Source: a virus
Length of the DNA stretch: 40,166 bases
Strand: one strand, 5' to 3'
Virus record (IMG/VR): IMGVR_UViG_3300017613_001142
Coordinates: 64,001 to 104,166 of that record
Part shown: piece by piece, positions 1 through 8,260 of the stretch
How the letters are laid out: each line of letters opens with the position of its first letter
How positions within the stretch are numbered: position 1 is the first letter of the stretch
Program-made: the position numbers and the translations under genes
Notes under the pieces: model-generated
Database searches by the model: none
Told to the model about the DNA's origin: nothing
The model's input: the letters and a program-made list of their open reading frames with translations, nothing else

Positions 1-447
1 AAACGCGGAACCAACAAGGGTTGAAGTTCCGACGTTAGCGGCGGCAAAAATCTGGCCAGCCAAACGTCGTTCCCAATTGATCATCAGTTTTTGCACCAGA
101 AATTTAGCTTTCCCTTCCCTTTGAGTCATAACCAACATAGGGTCGGCGTTGGCGGCGTCCTCAACGGTGATTGCGCCGCGCAAAGCATAATTCTGAGCGT
201 GATAAGTCAAGCTGCTGACATCAAATCCAACTAAATTCGCTTCCATACCCGGCGAACGTTTGTCGTTATCTTCTCTGAACCAGTCCTCTTGCGGCCAGCT
301 CAGAATTATATCAGTCTGTTTTTGCACACGAACGATAGGCGCGACACGGGGAGCAATAAATTGCTCGGTCATCACCAAGTTCTGTACAATGTTTGTAAGG
401 TGTTTGTCAACGTGTAGTTTATTAACACCTGTAGGCATAAAAGTCAT
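1..447 (-). CDS. Major capsid protein, N-terminal 149 residues (runs off the window)
   Basis: The minus-strand frame is open from the ATG at 447 to the window edge and starts MTFMPTGVNKLHVDKHLTN. The pattern LHVDxxLTN, then FIAPRVAPIV, VQKQTD and EDWFR at about residues 10-60, is typical of a family of siphovirus/Mu-like major capsid proteins that build the HK97-fold shell. A strong ribosome site (CGGAGG) lies 6-7 bases before the ATG. It is the last visible gene of the head module, directly after two decoration-like proteins and the protease/scaffold gene, which is the usual order. The C-terminal part lies outside the window. Confidence 0.85.
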   Translation of the reverse strand, partial: MTFMPTGVNKLHVDKHLTNIVQNLVMTEQFIAPRVAPIVRVQKQTDIILSWPQEDWFREDNDKRSPGMEANLVGFDVSSLTYHAQNYALRGAITVEDAANADPMLVMTQREGKAKFLVQKLMINWERRLAGQIFAAANVGTSTLVGSAF

Positions 448-468
448 TGTATAACCTCCGTGTTATTT

Positions 469-876
469 TTATCTGCCTGAAAATGTACAATCGACGAGAA
501 AATAAGGCGTTGCAAAATTAAAGAGACCAACCGCCACAACTCCACTTGCAACATCAGCACCTGTATGTTTTCCAACTACCCAAGTTCCTGAATCAGCGGG
601 AATCAAATAACCACTTTCTGTCGGTGATAATAAAATCCCACTTGAAGATATAGCAATTCCAGCCACATATTTCATTTTTCCAATATCAGCAAATGTGGCC
701 GTGTCGCCAGATTCCGCGCCAATTGTTAAAAGTCCATGCGCCGCTTGTCCATTATCAATAATATCGCCAATTTCGCCAGCAATCGTTTTGTATAATGGGC
801 CAGTTCCCTCAGTTGTGCTACTCAGATCATTTTTCGTTGTAAATGTCCAAGTTGTTTGATATCCATATGTAGACAT
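469..876 (-). CDS. Capsid decoration-like protein, copy 2
   Basis: This 135-residue protein is rich in Gly, Ser, Thr and Ala. It carries ADIGKMKYVAGIAISS, SGYLIPADSGTWVVGK and the ending FNFATPYFLVDCT. It aligns along its whole length with the next gene upstream (889-1299), so the two are paralogs. Small beta-rich proteins between protease/scaffold and capsid genes are usually capsid cement or head-decoration proteins, and the text resembles that class (DUF2190-like style), but I cannot name the family. AAGGAG lies 8-9 bases before the ATG. It probably coats or stabilises the capsid shell. Confidence 0.6.
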   Translation of the reverse strand: MSTYGYQTTWTFTTKNDLSSTTEGTGPLYKTIAGEIGDIIDNGQAAHGLLTIGAESGDTATFADIGKMKYVAGIAISSSGILLSPTESGYLIPADSGTWVVGKHTGADVASGVVAVGLFNFATPYFLVDCTFSGR

Positions 877-888
877 AGTACACTCTCC

Positions 889-1299
889 TTAATTACCCAT
901 CCATGTACAATCCACTGCAAACCAGGGAGTTGCAAAATTAAAATGACCAATGCCAACTTTGCCGCTAGAAACGTCATTCCCAATGCTTTTTCCGACAATC
1001 CATGTACCGGAATCAGCTGGAATAACATAACCGCTGGTTGTTACGGTCAGCAATGTCCCCTGTGAGGAAACAGCCGCGCCCGATGTGTATTTCATTTTAC
1101 CGGCGTCGGCGTAAGTGCCATCATGTGTGCCGGATTTAGCTGATGTGTACAACATACCATGCGCGGTTCTTCCGTCAGAAGCAAAATCACCGGTTTCACC
1201 GTTGATCGCTTTAAAAATCGCGCCAGTCCCCTTAATAGTACTAGTCAGATCGTTAGCAGATGTAAACTGCCAAGTCGTAATTTTATTAGAAACAGCCAT
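889..1299 (-). CDS. Capsid decoration-like protein, copy 1
   Basis: A 136-residue paralog of the downstream gene, sharing TTWxFTxxNDLxSTxxGTG near the N-terminus, DAGKMKYTSGAAVSSQGTLL in the middle, SGYVIPADSGTWIVGKS and HFNFATPWFAVDCTW at the end. I chose the ATG at 1299 (MAVSNKITTW) because CGGAGG lies 7 bases upstream; a TTG two codons earlier is less likely. The leader before this gene and the one before the capsid gene are nearly the same (AACACGGAGGTT). The role as decoration protein is inferred from position, size and composition. Confidence 0.6.
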   Translation of the reverse strand: MAVSNKITTWQFTSANDLTSTIKGTGAIFKAINGETGDFASDGRTAHGMLYTSAKSGTHDGTYADAGKMKYTSGAAVSSQGTLLTVTTSGYVIPADSGTWIVGKSIGNDVSSGKVGIGHFNFATPWFAVDCTWMGN

Positions 1300-1326
1300 G
1301 TTCAAACCTCCGTGTTAAACTGTTTA

Positions 1327-2019
1327 CTATTGATATTCGCTCTCAAGCCATTTTGAATAATCCAAAGCCAATTTAGGATTAAGCTGCAAAGCAAGTTCCT
1401 TTGCTTCTTCATAGTTAACTTGGCCGGGATTTTTTGCTTGAATTGTCACAATTTCATGCTCAAGTTTCTCGCTGAAATTGATAAATTGTCTACCTTCGCC
1501 TTCGTCCTGCAAATCATTGCCTTGTTCGCCTTTGGGCATTTTACCGGCGTAAGCTTTTCCGATTTCTTGAGCAAAACCCAAAGAAACCATCAAATCGCCA
1601 TCTGAATCTTTTTGTTCATCAAGATGAGATTCGATTTTTTTCAGCATAGCAGGCGGCAAAAGTCCGTCCTTAACGTCTTTCTGATAAGGCTCAAGTATTT
1701 CGCCCTTCTTAATGGAAAACTGCAATACTTTTTCCTTCTTTTCATATTCGGCGTTTTTCGCTTTCAGCTCTTCGAGTTCCTTTTCTTTATCGCTAAACGC
1801 GGTCACTTTCTTTTCAGCCTTTTCAGCCTTCTGGATAGCTTCGTCGCGTTCTTTAATCATCGCGTCGTCTTCGGACGCTTCGGCTTGCTCTTTGAACTGA
1901 ATGAGTTCTTTTTGTTCGGTTTTCAAGGTTTCGTTTTGTCCCTCTAATTTTTCGACTTTAGCCAAAAGCTTAGCGAAATCAGCCGGGTCGATTCCTTGAT
2001 TCTTTTTTTCGTCAGCCAT
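1327..2019 (-). CDS. Nested in-frame scaffold protein (internal start of the protease gene)
   Basis: The in-frame ATG at 2019 begins MADEKKNQGIDPADFAKLL and would give 230 residues of mainly coiled coil followed by the shared C-terminus. The sequence before it, TCAAGGAAGAT, is identical to that before the start of the virion gene ending at 3952, with the same spacing to ATG, so it looks like a functional ribosome site. Mu and lambda both make scaffold from an internal start in the protease gene (gpI/gpZ, gpC/gpNu3). A nested product here is therefore likely but is an inference. Confidence 0.6.
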   Translation of the reverse strand: MADEKKNQGIDPADFAKLLAKVEKLEGQNETLKTEQKELIQFKEQAEASEDDAMIKERDEAIQKAEKAEKKVTAFSDKEKELEELKAKNAEYEKKEKVLQFSIKKGEILEPYQKDVKDGLLPPAMLKKIESHLDEQKDSDGDLMVSLGFAQEIGKAYAGKMPKGEQGNDLQDEGEGRQFINFSEKLEHEIVTIQAKNPGQVNYEEAKELALQLNPKLALDYSKWLESEYQ

Positions 2020-2817
2020 AATATCTTCCTTGAATGTAGGCGTTTCAAAAAATAATTCATCTATAAAAGGTTCTGAAAACATAAACGAAATTGTCTCGTT
2101 TCCAGAAAAGTTTGTGTTCTCGCTTAACCATTTTTCAGCTTCGGCGCGTGTCGGCCATTGCTTTTTATCAAAATGGTACGCTTGCAACACGGCTGATTCA
2201 GGGTTGTCTGAATTGGAAACATTATCGGGTTTTAAATTCCCGGTAATTATTTGAATTCCTTGAACTTCCTCTAAATCGTTAGTTTGGAACGTATCGGATT
2301 GAAAATCATCAGACGGCTTAATTTTAGCTTGCCATTGATTTTCGGTATCGTCCCAGGACATCACGGCAAACTCAATCGTTTCCGGCGTCCCTTGTGAAAA
2401 AAAGTTTTGAAGTGCTTTTAAACTTTTAACAGCGGGATTGCTTTTCCCTAGCAATGCCACGGCGTCGATAAAAACGTTTTTATTGTTTGTTCCGGCGACT
2501 TCAATAGATAGTTTTGTCAGTTGTTTGCGCTTGATAGCGTTATATAACCAATCGGGAATATTTTTAAAATCAGCTATAATTTTTTGGCCTTTCAGGCGCA
2601 AGTTTTCAGCGATTCCAAAAAGCGGTTTTCCTTCTGACTCTCGTTTTAAAAACTCTTCGTCATGCCCTAGTTTAAGGATTGGTTTTATTTGTTTTTTCAG
2701 AGTGTTACTCAATAATCTCTGAATAAAATCCTTGGTAAATTTTATGCCTTTCTTTGGCCCGTTAGACGGGAACCAATGCCCCGGCGCGAAAATTTCAACT
2801 CCTTGTAGTGTTGCCAT
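1327..2817 (-). CDS. Head maturation protease with C-terminal scaffold region (Mu gpI-like)
   Basis: This 496-residue protein has two parts. Residues 1 to about 160 start with MATLQGVEIFAPGHWFP, contain LKLGHDEEFL and a LSIEVAG stretch, and match the style of Mu gpI-type phage proteases, which cleave scaffold during head maturation. After about residue 265 comes a long charged coiled coil with many Lys/Glu, typical of an assembly scaffold, then a globular end. It lies just upstream of decoration and capsid genes, as in Mu-like heads. An internal start at 2019 with its own ribosome site could make the scaffold alone. Catalytic residues cannot be assigned confidently by eye. Confidence 0.75.
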   Translation of the reverse strand: MATLQGVEIFAPGHWFPSNGPKKGIKFTKDFIQRLLSNTLKKQIKPILKLGHDEEFLKRESEGKPLFGIAENLRLKGQKIIADFKNIPDWLYNAIKRKQLTKLSIEVAGTNNKNVFIDAVALLGKSNPAVKSLKALQNFFSQGTPETIEFAVMSWDDTENQWQAKIKPSDDFQSDTFQTNDLEEVQGIQIITGNLKPDNVSNSDNPESAVLQAYHFDKKQWPTRAEAEKWLSENTNFSGNETISFMFSEPFIDELFFETPTFKEDIMADEKKNQGIDPADFAKLLAKVEKLEGQNETLKTEQKELIQFKEQAEASEDDAMIKERDEAIQKAEKAEKKVTAFSDKEKELEELKAKNAEYEKKEKVLQFSIKKGEILEPYQKDVKDGLLPPAMLKKIESHLDEQKDSDGDLMVSLGFAQEIGKAYAGKMPKGEQGNDLQDEGEGRQFINFSEKLEHEIVTIQAKNPGQVNYEEAKELALQLNPKLALDYSKWLESEYQ

Positions 2818-2819
2818 AA

Positions 2820-2996
2820 TTAACTCTCGTATTTATCTAATATAATAGAATAATTTCCTGATATTTTAATAGCCGGGTTCGCTCCTATGGCTCTCAATTC
2901 TAAATCTGACATCGGCAGCATTTTGCGATATGGATAAAAATCCACCCGTCCACTTTGATAAACTTCAATGATTTCTTGTGTTAACCATCCAACCAT
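2820..2996 (-). CDS. Small protein of unknown function in the head module (58 aa)
   Basis: Open frame from the ATG at 2996, starting MVGWLTQEIIEVYQSGRVDF and ending SIILDKYES. It overlaps the end of the preceding small gene by 16 bases in another frame and stops 2 bases before the protease ATG, which suggests translational coupling. Hydrophilic, with no known motif. Small genes at this place in phages often encode head-tail or capsid accessory proteins, but nothing in the sequence proves this. I found it by translating the gap. Confidence 0.55.
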   Translation of the reverse strand: MVGWLTQEIIEVYQSGRVDFYPYRKMLPMSDLELRAIGANPAIKISGNYSIILDKYES

Positions 2997-3142
2997 GACG
3001 CCATTGTAACTTCATCAGTAGCGATTTGAGAATTATATCCAGTCACTAAAAAACTAGAAAAACGATCTTCATATCCTTGCGCGAATATATTTACCCCATC
3101 ATCTCTAACTGGCGTACCGAAATACTCTTCAAATAAACTCAT
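2981..3142 (-). CDS. Small protein of unknown function in the head module (53 aa)
   Basis: Open frame from the ATG at 3142, starting MSLFEEYFGTPVRDDGVNIF. ACGAGG lies 5-6 bases upstream. It sits between the virion gene ending at 3158 and the 58-residue gene, overlapping the latter. The motif FGTPVRDDG recalls the start of small phage structural proteins, but I do not recognise a family. Confidence 0.5.
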   Translation of the reverse strand: MSLFEEYFGTPVRDDGVNIFAQGYEDRFSSFLVTGYNSQIATDEVTMASWLDG

Positions 3143-3157
3143 AAAACCTCGTGTTTG

Positions 3158-3952
3158 TTACCCCTCAAAAAATCCATTTTGTATCAAAACCATTTCTTGA
3201 GAAAGTGATATATTTGTCAATGAGTTCATCCCTAGTGAAATGATATGTATATCTGTTTTCGCTAAGTATTTTTTAGCGAATAAACGTCCTCTGTTAACCG
3301 CCGGATCGCCCGCGATTTCAAAATCAGTGATAAACCCGCCATCTACTTCGCGAGATGTAAATTTAATTCGTCCGCTTAATGGCCATGATTTACCCACATT
3401 CATACTAGGTGAATATACTAACAATGAATAACTATCAGGAACGGTATAAACTCCTGTTGTGCTAATGTTATCAAGCGCGCTCATGATAGAATAAGCAGTT
3501 GCAGGCGCACCTGTTGCAAACGCGCCTGTTCCCGCCGAAACAATCCCTAAATTAACTCCAAATGCGCCCCATTGAGTAGTTTCTATACTATTAATACGCC
3601 GAAATTCTTGTGCTAAGGGGACTGGAGTTGTGCCGTTCATTGACACCACTTCAGTGACAGGGTAATAATTATTATCAAGTCCCTCCACTCTCACTTTTTG
3701 CGCGCCGCCTCCCGCTACGGTATCAAATGCGCTTTGGCTCGCGAGAGCAACACTATTAACAGCGGTTTCTGAATTAGAGAACGCATAAAATGAATTAACC
3801 GGCCATATTGTTTGATTACCGCAAGTAACATCCGTTGCGCTGGCATTAAGTATTGTTAATGACATTTGTGGATAAGCGCCTAATGGCACCTGTGTGAAAA
3901 AATCAACTATAGGATTTCCAAAATAATCTCTGACTGCGTGTCCTTGTGGCAT
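3158..3952 (-). CDS. Putative virion structural protein (264 aa)
   Basis: The protein begins MPQGHAVRDYFGNPIVDFF and is rich in beta-formers and small residues. The segment KVRVEGLDNNYYPVTEVVS followed by MNGTTPVPL is a pattern seen in virion-associated proteins of many aquatic phages. It lies between the portal/Mu-F gene and the protease, so it is expected in the particle, perhaps at the neck or head surface. There is no enzymatic motif or signal peptide. The ribosome site AAGGAAG precedes the ATG at 3952. The exact role is unknown. Confidence 0.5.
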   Translation of the reverse strand: MPQGHAVRDYFGNPIVDFFTQVPLGAYPQMSLTILNASATDVTCGNQTIWPVNSFYAFSNSETAVNSVALASQSAFDTVAGGGAQKVRVEGLDNNYYPVTEVVSMNGTTPVPLAQEFRRINSIETTQWGAFGVNLGIVSAGTGAFATGAPATAYSIMSALDNISTTGVYTVPDSYSLLVYSPSMNVGKSWPLSGRIKFTSREVDGGFITDFEIAGDPAVNRGRLFAKKYLAKTDIHIISLGMNSLTNISLSQEMVLIQNGFFEG

Positions 3953-3974
3953 TTTATCTTCCTTGATAAAAGTT

Positions 3975-6209
3975 TTATCTAAATTCAGGCGCGGGTTGAA
4001 CTGATTTTACCACACGCGATTCTTTCCATTCGTCTAGGATTGTTATAGGGATAAGAACGGATCGGCAATTAAAATGATTTACGGGAGTAATCGTTGACCA
4101 TATCGGATTATTTATTTTAAATCTCCGTCCATGATATGTCTGACAAAAAACCGTCGTCCGATTATCTAAAATAGCCGAATATTCAAGACCATCGACAAAA
4201 TCCTTAACCGCCGGATCGGTATAAGTCGCAAGTTGCGCTTGAGTGAAAATATTAGTTATATTAGTTCTCGCTATTGTTTCCCATCTAGCAGTATCGAATT
4301 TCGCGCCTATTTGTTGATCAAGTTTTTCGATAATCTGAGTTATAGATTTTTCGTCTTTAATCCCCTCAACCATTACTCTATGAACCATCTCGCGTTCATC
4401 ATCTGTTAAATCCTTGGTATTCATGAATGATTCAGCATTGATATAATTTTCAGCCGCTTCCAGAGAAATACCATCAATAAAATTTAATACTGACCATTTC
4501 TTATCAGCACAACCTGTCGGCAAGCTAGTAGCCGCCGCAAACTTAACTTTATCTTGAATCTCTTTAGGTTGATCAATAACAGCTTCTTTTAACGAATCTT
4601 GACCGGCTTTCCTTCCTGATCTATATGAGAATTTTAGATTTTCTTTATTAATTGCTCGAAGTTCAGCCATGAGTTTTTTAGTCGGTAAACTTTCAAAACT
4701 CATCGCTATCTTATTGTAATCAATCTTGTTTTTATCTTTCGGCAAGTTTTTATAAATAACGCGAACACGTTTTTTAAATTCAGCGAATATTTTTTTATTT
4801 ACTCTCGCTAAATCCTGCGAATATGCCGCTTCAAGATTGTCAAACGTTTTTTCTATTTCCGCAAAATTCAAACGCTTTGAAAAATCACTCTCTTTTTCCG
4901 CGAACTTTTCAGATTCTTCTTCCTCTTCTTCCTCAATATCATCTTCGCCTTCTTCCTGTTCGCGAGCCGGATATTTTAATAAATCGCGCGTTCTGCTTTC
5001 GTCATCGAATGTGTTGACCACCGCGCCGTCCTTCGTCGCTTTAATCCACGCATCCGCCGCTTCTCGTTGTTGTTCAACAGTTAGTTCTTCAAAGCGATAA
5101 CGCGGAAAATCTTTAACTCCAAAATTCCACCAAGCGAGTTGAGAAAATAACTGTTCATTTAAGATTTCAGCGAGAGTGTCACTTTGTTCTTTTACTGTTT
5201 GCATAAACAAAGCAAGTTGAACTTTAGCTTGCGCGAAACTACCCGCCGTTTTTTCGTCTGATAATCCCAACAGATTAGGCATTAACACACTACGATTTAT
5301 AGCGCGGTTTTTTTGCATAATCGCGTTCTCAAATGCGTCTGTGTCAGTCCCTGAAATAACATCTATTTTATATCCTTGCGGAGCTTTAACCCCTGTTGAT
5401 TTAGTAATATTCGTTAATATCTTCCTGAAATCTTCATTCTCAAGCGGCGTTAAATTTGTTGCTTTTTCTTGGGGTTGAGCTACAATAAATCCACCAGCTA
5501 AACGCTCGATCCATATATTTTGAAATCTGGAAATTATATCTTTTTCCCAATACGCCCGATAAGCCGCCCTTAAATCAGATTCCCCCCAAATTGGATCAAG
5601 TTCAGGATAATTCACAAATATGATAAATTTAGCGGGATTTATTTTTTTATCAATCCCGTTAACATCCTGTCGTAATTCCTTGACATTGCCATAATCATCA
5701 ACACGATAGCTAAATGACCAATATGGTTTTTGCTTGATTTTAGAAATTATCCAACGATCAACACCTTGAACATTTTCAACCCGAAAAATTTTCTCAGAAA
5801 TTGAATAACCTTGGGCCTTCCCTATTAATATTGTTCTAAGAGCCTGCAACCATGAACCAATTAAAAGAGAGTTGATATTTTCTTCAAAAAATTCTATAAT
5901 TTCATCTTGAATAGGATCATCGTTTTGTTTTTCAAAAAACCAACTACGTGAAATTAATAGGTTGATTAATGTCTGAAACGACGCTTTAACTTGATCGTCG
6001 CGCAACATTTTCCTATATATATCAAACCCTTTGCGGCTCGTTAGTTCGTCTGGATTATATTGGTCAAAATTAGAAAATAGCGTTAAAAATGTAGAGTCAC
6101 CAGCTAATGCTGACTCTCTTCTGGTCGGTTTCATGGCTAATTCAGGATCAAGTTTTACGTCCTGTTTTTTTTCTTGAAACGGCAACCACCGCTTGATATT
6201 TTCAAACAT
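3975..6209 (-). CDS. Portal protein fused to Mu F-like head morphogenesis protein
   Basis: A single 744-residue frame. Residues 1 to about 420 resemble DUF935/Mu gp29-type portals (LTSRKGFDIYRKMLRDDQVK, IWGESDLRAAYRAYWEKD, NRAINRSVLMPNLLGLSDE). A Glu-rich linker (EEGEDDIEEEEEEESEK) follows near 430-445. The last ~290 residues end in the SPP1 gp7/Mu F signature: ARTNITNIFTQAQ, LEYSAILDNRTTVFCQTYHG and HFNCRSVLIPI. Portal and Mu F are usually separate adjacent genes; here no stop separates them. The gene starts directly after the TAG of the terminase nuclease cistron. The portal forms the packaging ring and Mu F assists head assembly. Confidence 0.85.
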   Translation of the reverse strand: MFENIKRWLPFQEKKQDVKLDPELAMKPTRRESALAGDSTFLTLFSNFDQYNPDELTSRKGFDIYRKMLRDDQVKASFQTLINLLISRSWFFEKQNDDPIQDEIIEFFEENINSLLIGSWLQALRTILIGKAQGYSISEKIFRVENVQGVDRWIISKIKQKPYWSFSYRVDDYGNVKELRQDVNGIDKKINPAKFIIFVNYPELDPIWGESDLRAAYRAYWEKDIISRFQNIWIERLAGGFIVAQPQEKATNLTPLENEDFRKILTNITKSTGVKAPQGYKIDVISGTDTDAFENAIMQKNRAINRSVLMPNLLGLSDEKTAGSFAQAKVQLALFMQTVKEQSDTLAEILNEQLFSQLAWWNFGVKDFPRYRFEELTVEQQREAADAWIKATKDGAVVNTFDDESRTRDLLKYPAREQEEGEDDIEEEEEEESEKFAEKESDFSKRLNFAEIEKTFDNLEAAYSQDLARVNKKIFAEFKKRVRVIYKNLPKDKNKIDYNKIAMSFESLPTKKLMAELRAINKENLKFSYRSGRKAGQDSLKEAVIDQPKEIQDKVKFAAATSLPTGCADKKWSVLNFIDGISLEAAENYINAESFMNTKDLTDDEREMVHRVMVEGIKDEKSITQIIEKLDQQIGAKFDTARWETIARTNITNIFTQAQLATYTDPAVKDFVDGLEYSAILDNRTTVFCQTYHGRRFKINNPIWSTITPVNHFNCRSVLIPITILDEWKESRVVKSVQPAPEFR

Positions 6210-7031
6210 CTAAAATAACCCCTCTTCGCCATTCATATAGTTCGCCATATTCGTATTTGCGCTATAATCCAAGTCTGAATGCTGTTGTCTATTCTTTATT
6301 TCTTCGTCGGCGTCTTCCGTTGTGTCGTACTCAACCCCTAAACATATTAGATCGATAGCGTCGCAAGTGGAGTCGGCTTGATCGTCATGTGAGTGAGTCA
6401 TTAGCGCTGTGATTTTCCTATGTTCTTCTTTGTAGTCGTGTAGAAAATCAGCGTTTTTCGGTAAATAAACTAACCCGCTGGCTATTGACGGCGTTGCATT
6501 GTAAAACCGGACGACTTTTGATATATTCCGTTGAATCGGAATAATCGGAAATTTACCTTCGCGTCTAATACGTTGAACTATGGAAGAACCAGAACTTTTG
6601 TCTTCCATGAACATTGCGCGTAAAACGCCAGAATGTATATTTACGTTTTTATTCCAGAAACTTAAAACTTGTAATTCAAGCTCATAAGCTTCGATTTTAT
6701 CCCGATATTGATCTATTAAATACGCTCTGTTTCCAGCCGCGCCCCACAATTGAAGGACTGTAAAATCGTTGTTTTCTTTATCTTTCTGAGCCGTGTCAGC
6801 CGTTATTATGCGATAATCGAAATTCGGTAAAACTTCGTAATATTGCCACCACTCAGTTTTATAAATCCCGCCGCCCTTCGGACTCGGAGATTGCTGATAT
6901 TGACCGCTATAAACATGCGGATTAGTCCGTTCTAAAACCTCAAGTTCTTCAACAGTATGTTTGTATTTCCATAATGCGCCGGGTTTGAGATTGTGTTCAA
7001 TCGGAATTGCATGTGTGTATTTTTGAGACAT
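6210..7031 (-). CDS. Terminase large subunit, C-terminal nuclease part (separate cistron)
   Basis: This 273-residue protein starts MSQKYTHAIPIEHN and contains the region normally following the ATPase of a large terminase: ELEVLERTNPHVYSGQYQQ and GGGIYKTEWWQYY, then the RNase H-fold nuclease with YRIITADTAQKDKEN (Asp79), AMFMEDKSSGSS and the late acidic motif HSHDDQADSTCDAI. The ATPase part ends 11 bases upstream in a different frame. No clear ribosome site precedes this ATG, so it may depend on coupling to the upstream stop. Its job is cutting concatemeric DNA during packaging. Confidence 0.85.
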   Translation of the reverse strand: MSQKYTHAIPIEHNLKPGALWKYKHTVEELEVLERTNPHVYSGQYQQSPSPKGGGIYKTEWWQYYEVLPNFDYRIITADTAQKDKENNDFTVLQLWGAAGNRAYLIDQYRDKIEAYELELQVLSFWNKNVNIHSGVLRAMFMEDKSSGSSIVQRIRREGKFPIIPIQRNISKVVRFYNATPSIASGLVYLPKNADFLHDYKEEHRKITALMTHSHDDQADSTCDAIDLICLGVEYDTTEDADEEIKNRQQHSDLDYSANTNMANYMNGEEGLF

Positions 7032-7042
7032 TTCATATTAAA

Positions 7043-7783
7043 TTACGCCGCTATCAACGCCGGTAAACAAAGATGGTGCCACATGTCACCGTTTCCGCCG
7101 TTGAGTAAAAACCCGCTTAAATCTTCCTCATGGAGCCTTTGCATAATAACTATAATCGGGGTTGTCCTTTGTTGTTCTAAACGGCTATTTATTGTATCAT
7201 TCATCCATTCATTAACGCGGATGCGCTTAACATCTGAATAAGTATCTTGCGCCTTGATTGGATCATCAATAATTAACGCTCCGTTAAATCCTGGACCAGC
7301 TTTCCCCGCTCCAAATCCTATAATTTGACCTCCCGCTGAAACCGCGTATAAACCGCCGCCGTTCAATATGTTCCATCGTTTTTTGGCGGTTGAGTCCGGC
7401 CTAATTTCCAATCCCCATAAATAACGAAACTCTTCAGATTCAACGATATCTTTAATTTTCGATGAATTTTCTAAGGCTAAATCATCCGAATAACTACAAT
7501 GAAGAAAACGACATTCTTTATTTTTAGCAAAACACCAAGCGACAAATCCAACGACGGATAAAATTGTTTTCCCGTACCTTGGCGGAATATTGATAATTAA
7601 TCGTGTAATTTCCCCGTTATAAACTTTATGAAGAACATTTGCTATTAAAACATGGTGCGGATTTATCATGAATTTAATACGTTCCTGAATTTTAAAAAAA
7701 AATCTATTGAACTTCAATAAATCATCTTCCATAGCATGTTTCAAAGCTATCGGATTATGTTTTTTAAATATTTCAGGCGTCAT
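7043..7783 (-). CDS. Terminase large subunit, N-terminal ATPase part (separate cistron)
   Basis: A 246-residue packaging motor ATPase. Walker A is PPRYGKT (67-73) and Walker B is LIIDDP (170-175). SAGGQIIGFGAGKAGPGFNG and the late coupling motif IVIMQRLHEEDLSGFLL are typical of phage large terminases. The frame stops after LCLPALIAA, exactly where the linker to the nuclease begins. The nuclease follows as its own frame 11 bases later. Together the two cistrons cover a normal-length terminase. It follows the small terminase after 2 bases. Confidence 0.9.
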   Translation of the reverse strand: MTPEIFKKHNPIALKHAMEDDLLKFNRFFFKIQERIKFMINPHHVLIANVLHKVYNGEITRLIINIPPRYGKTILSVVGFVAWCFAKNKECRFLHCSYSDDLALENSSKIKDIVESEEFRYLWGLEIRPDSTAKKRWNILNGGGLYAVSAGGQIIGFGAGKAGPGFNGALIIDDPIKAQDTYSDVKRIRVNEWMNDTINSRLEQQRTTPIIVIMQRLHEEDLSGFLLNGGNGDMWHHLCLPALIAA

Positions 7784-7785
7784 TT

Positions 7786-8175
7786 CTAAAAATCTTCGTC
7801 AAAGGCTTTTTTAACGTTTTCCGCTTCTTCCTTGGTGAGTTTTGGGAATCTATGCTCGTTTTTCGTTTTAGCGTCTATGTCGATTTGATCACGCCAACCG
7901 TAATTATTTTTGAGATTAAATATCGCGCCTTGCGTATTACGCAATAAAAATAAAGCCTCTTCGGCGTACGCTTCACAACGTAATTTTGCCTCGGAAATTA
8001 AATCAGCGTATTTATCGCGTTTCCCGTAATCACAAAGCAATTGACGGCTAGTTCCCAGGTAAACTGTTAACCCAGTGATAGTATAAGGTTTTTTTCTTCT
8101 ATCACACTCGCGGAAATAAGCGTTTAATTTTTTCTTTAATTCCGATGGAGTTTTAAACATTAATGGTTTAGGCAT
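7786..8175 (-). CDS. Terminase small subunit
   Basis: A 129-residue protein beginning MPKPLMFKTPSELKKKLNAY with ITGLTVYLGTSRQLLCDYGK (a helix-turn-helix-like DNA-recognition region at about 33-52), a helical oligomerisation region, and FNLKNNYGWRDQID near residue 95, a recurrent motif of phage small terminases. It binds the packaging site and passes DNA to the large subunit. First gene of the minus-strand head operon, below a TTGACA/TATGGT promoter. Confidence 0.85.
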   Translation of the reverse strand: MPKPLMFKTPSELKKKLNAYFRECDRRKKPYTITGLTVYLGTSRQLLCDYGKRDKYADLISEAKLRCEAYAEEALFLLRNTQGAIFNLKNNYGWRDQIDIDAKTKNEHRFPKLTKEEAENVKKAFDEDF

Positions 8176-8231
8176 AATTACAATGATTTATAATTTATTA
8201 AACTGTAATTTCTAGCGTTTTATAATTTAAG

Positions 8232-8260
8232 ACCATAGTTAATAAAAGATATTATGTCAA
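8232..8260 (-). promoter_or_regulatory. Promoter for the packaging/head operon
   Basis: On the minus strand TTGACA (8260-8255) is followed after exactly 17 bases by TATGGT (8237-8232), a sigma70-type promoter aimed at the small terminase gene at 8175. The gap 8176-8416 is a divergent control region; the plus-strand promoter at 8330 points the other way. No gene is visible in this gap. Confidence 0.6.

Noticed and set aside
4837-5100. Long plus-strand frames opposite the portal, protease and reductase genes
   Set aside because: They lie antisense to strongly conserved genes, have no ribosome sites and read as low-complexity Ser/Phe text, so they are shadows.
7031-7045. Simple sequencing frameshift in the terminase
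   Set aside because: Both frames have stops between the two halves, so a single insertion or deletion cannot restore one reading frame.
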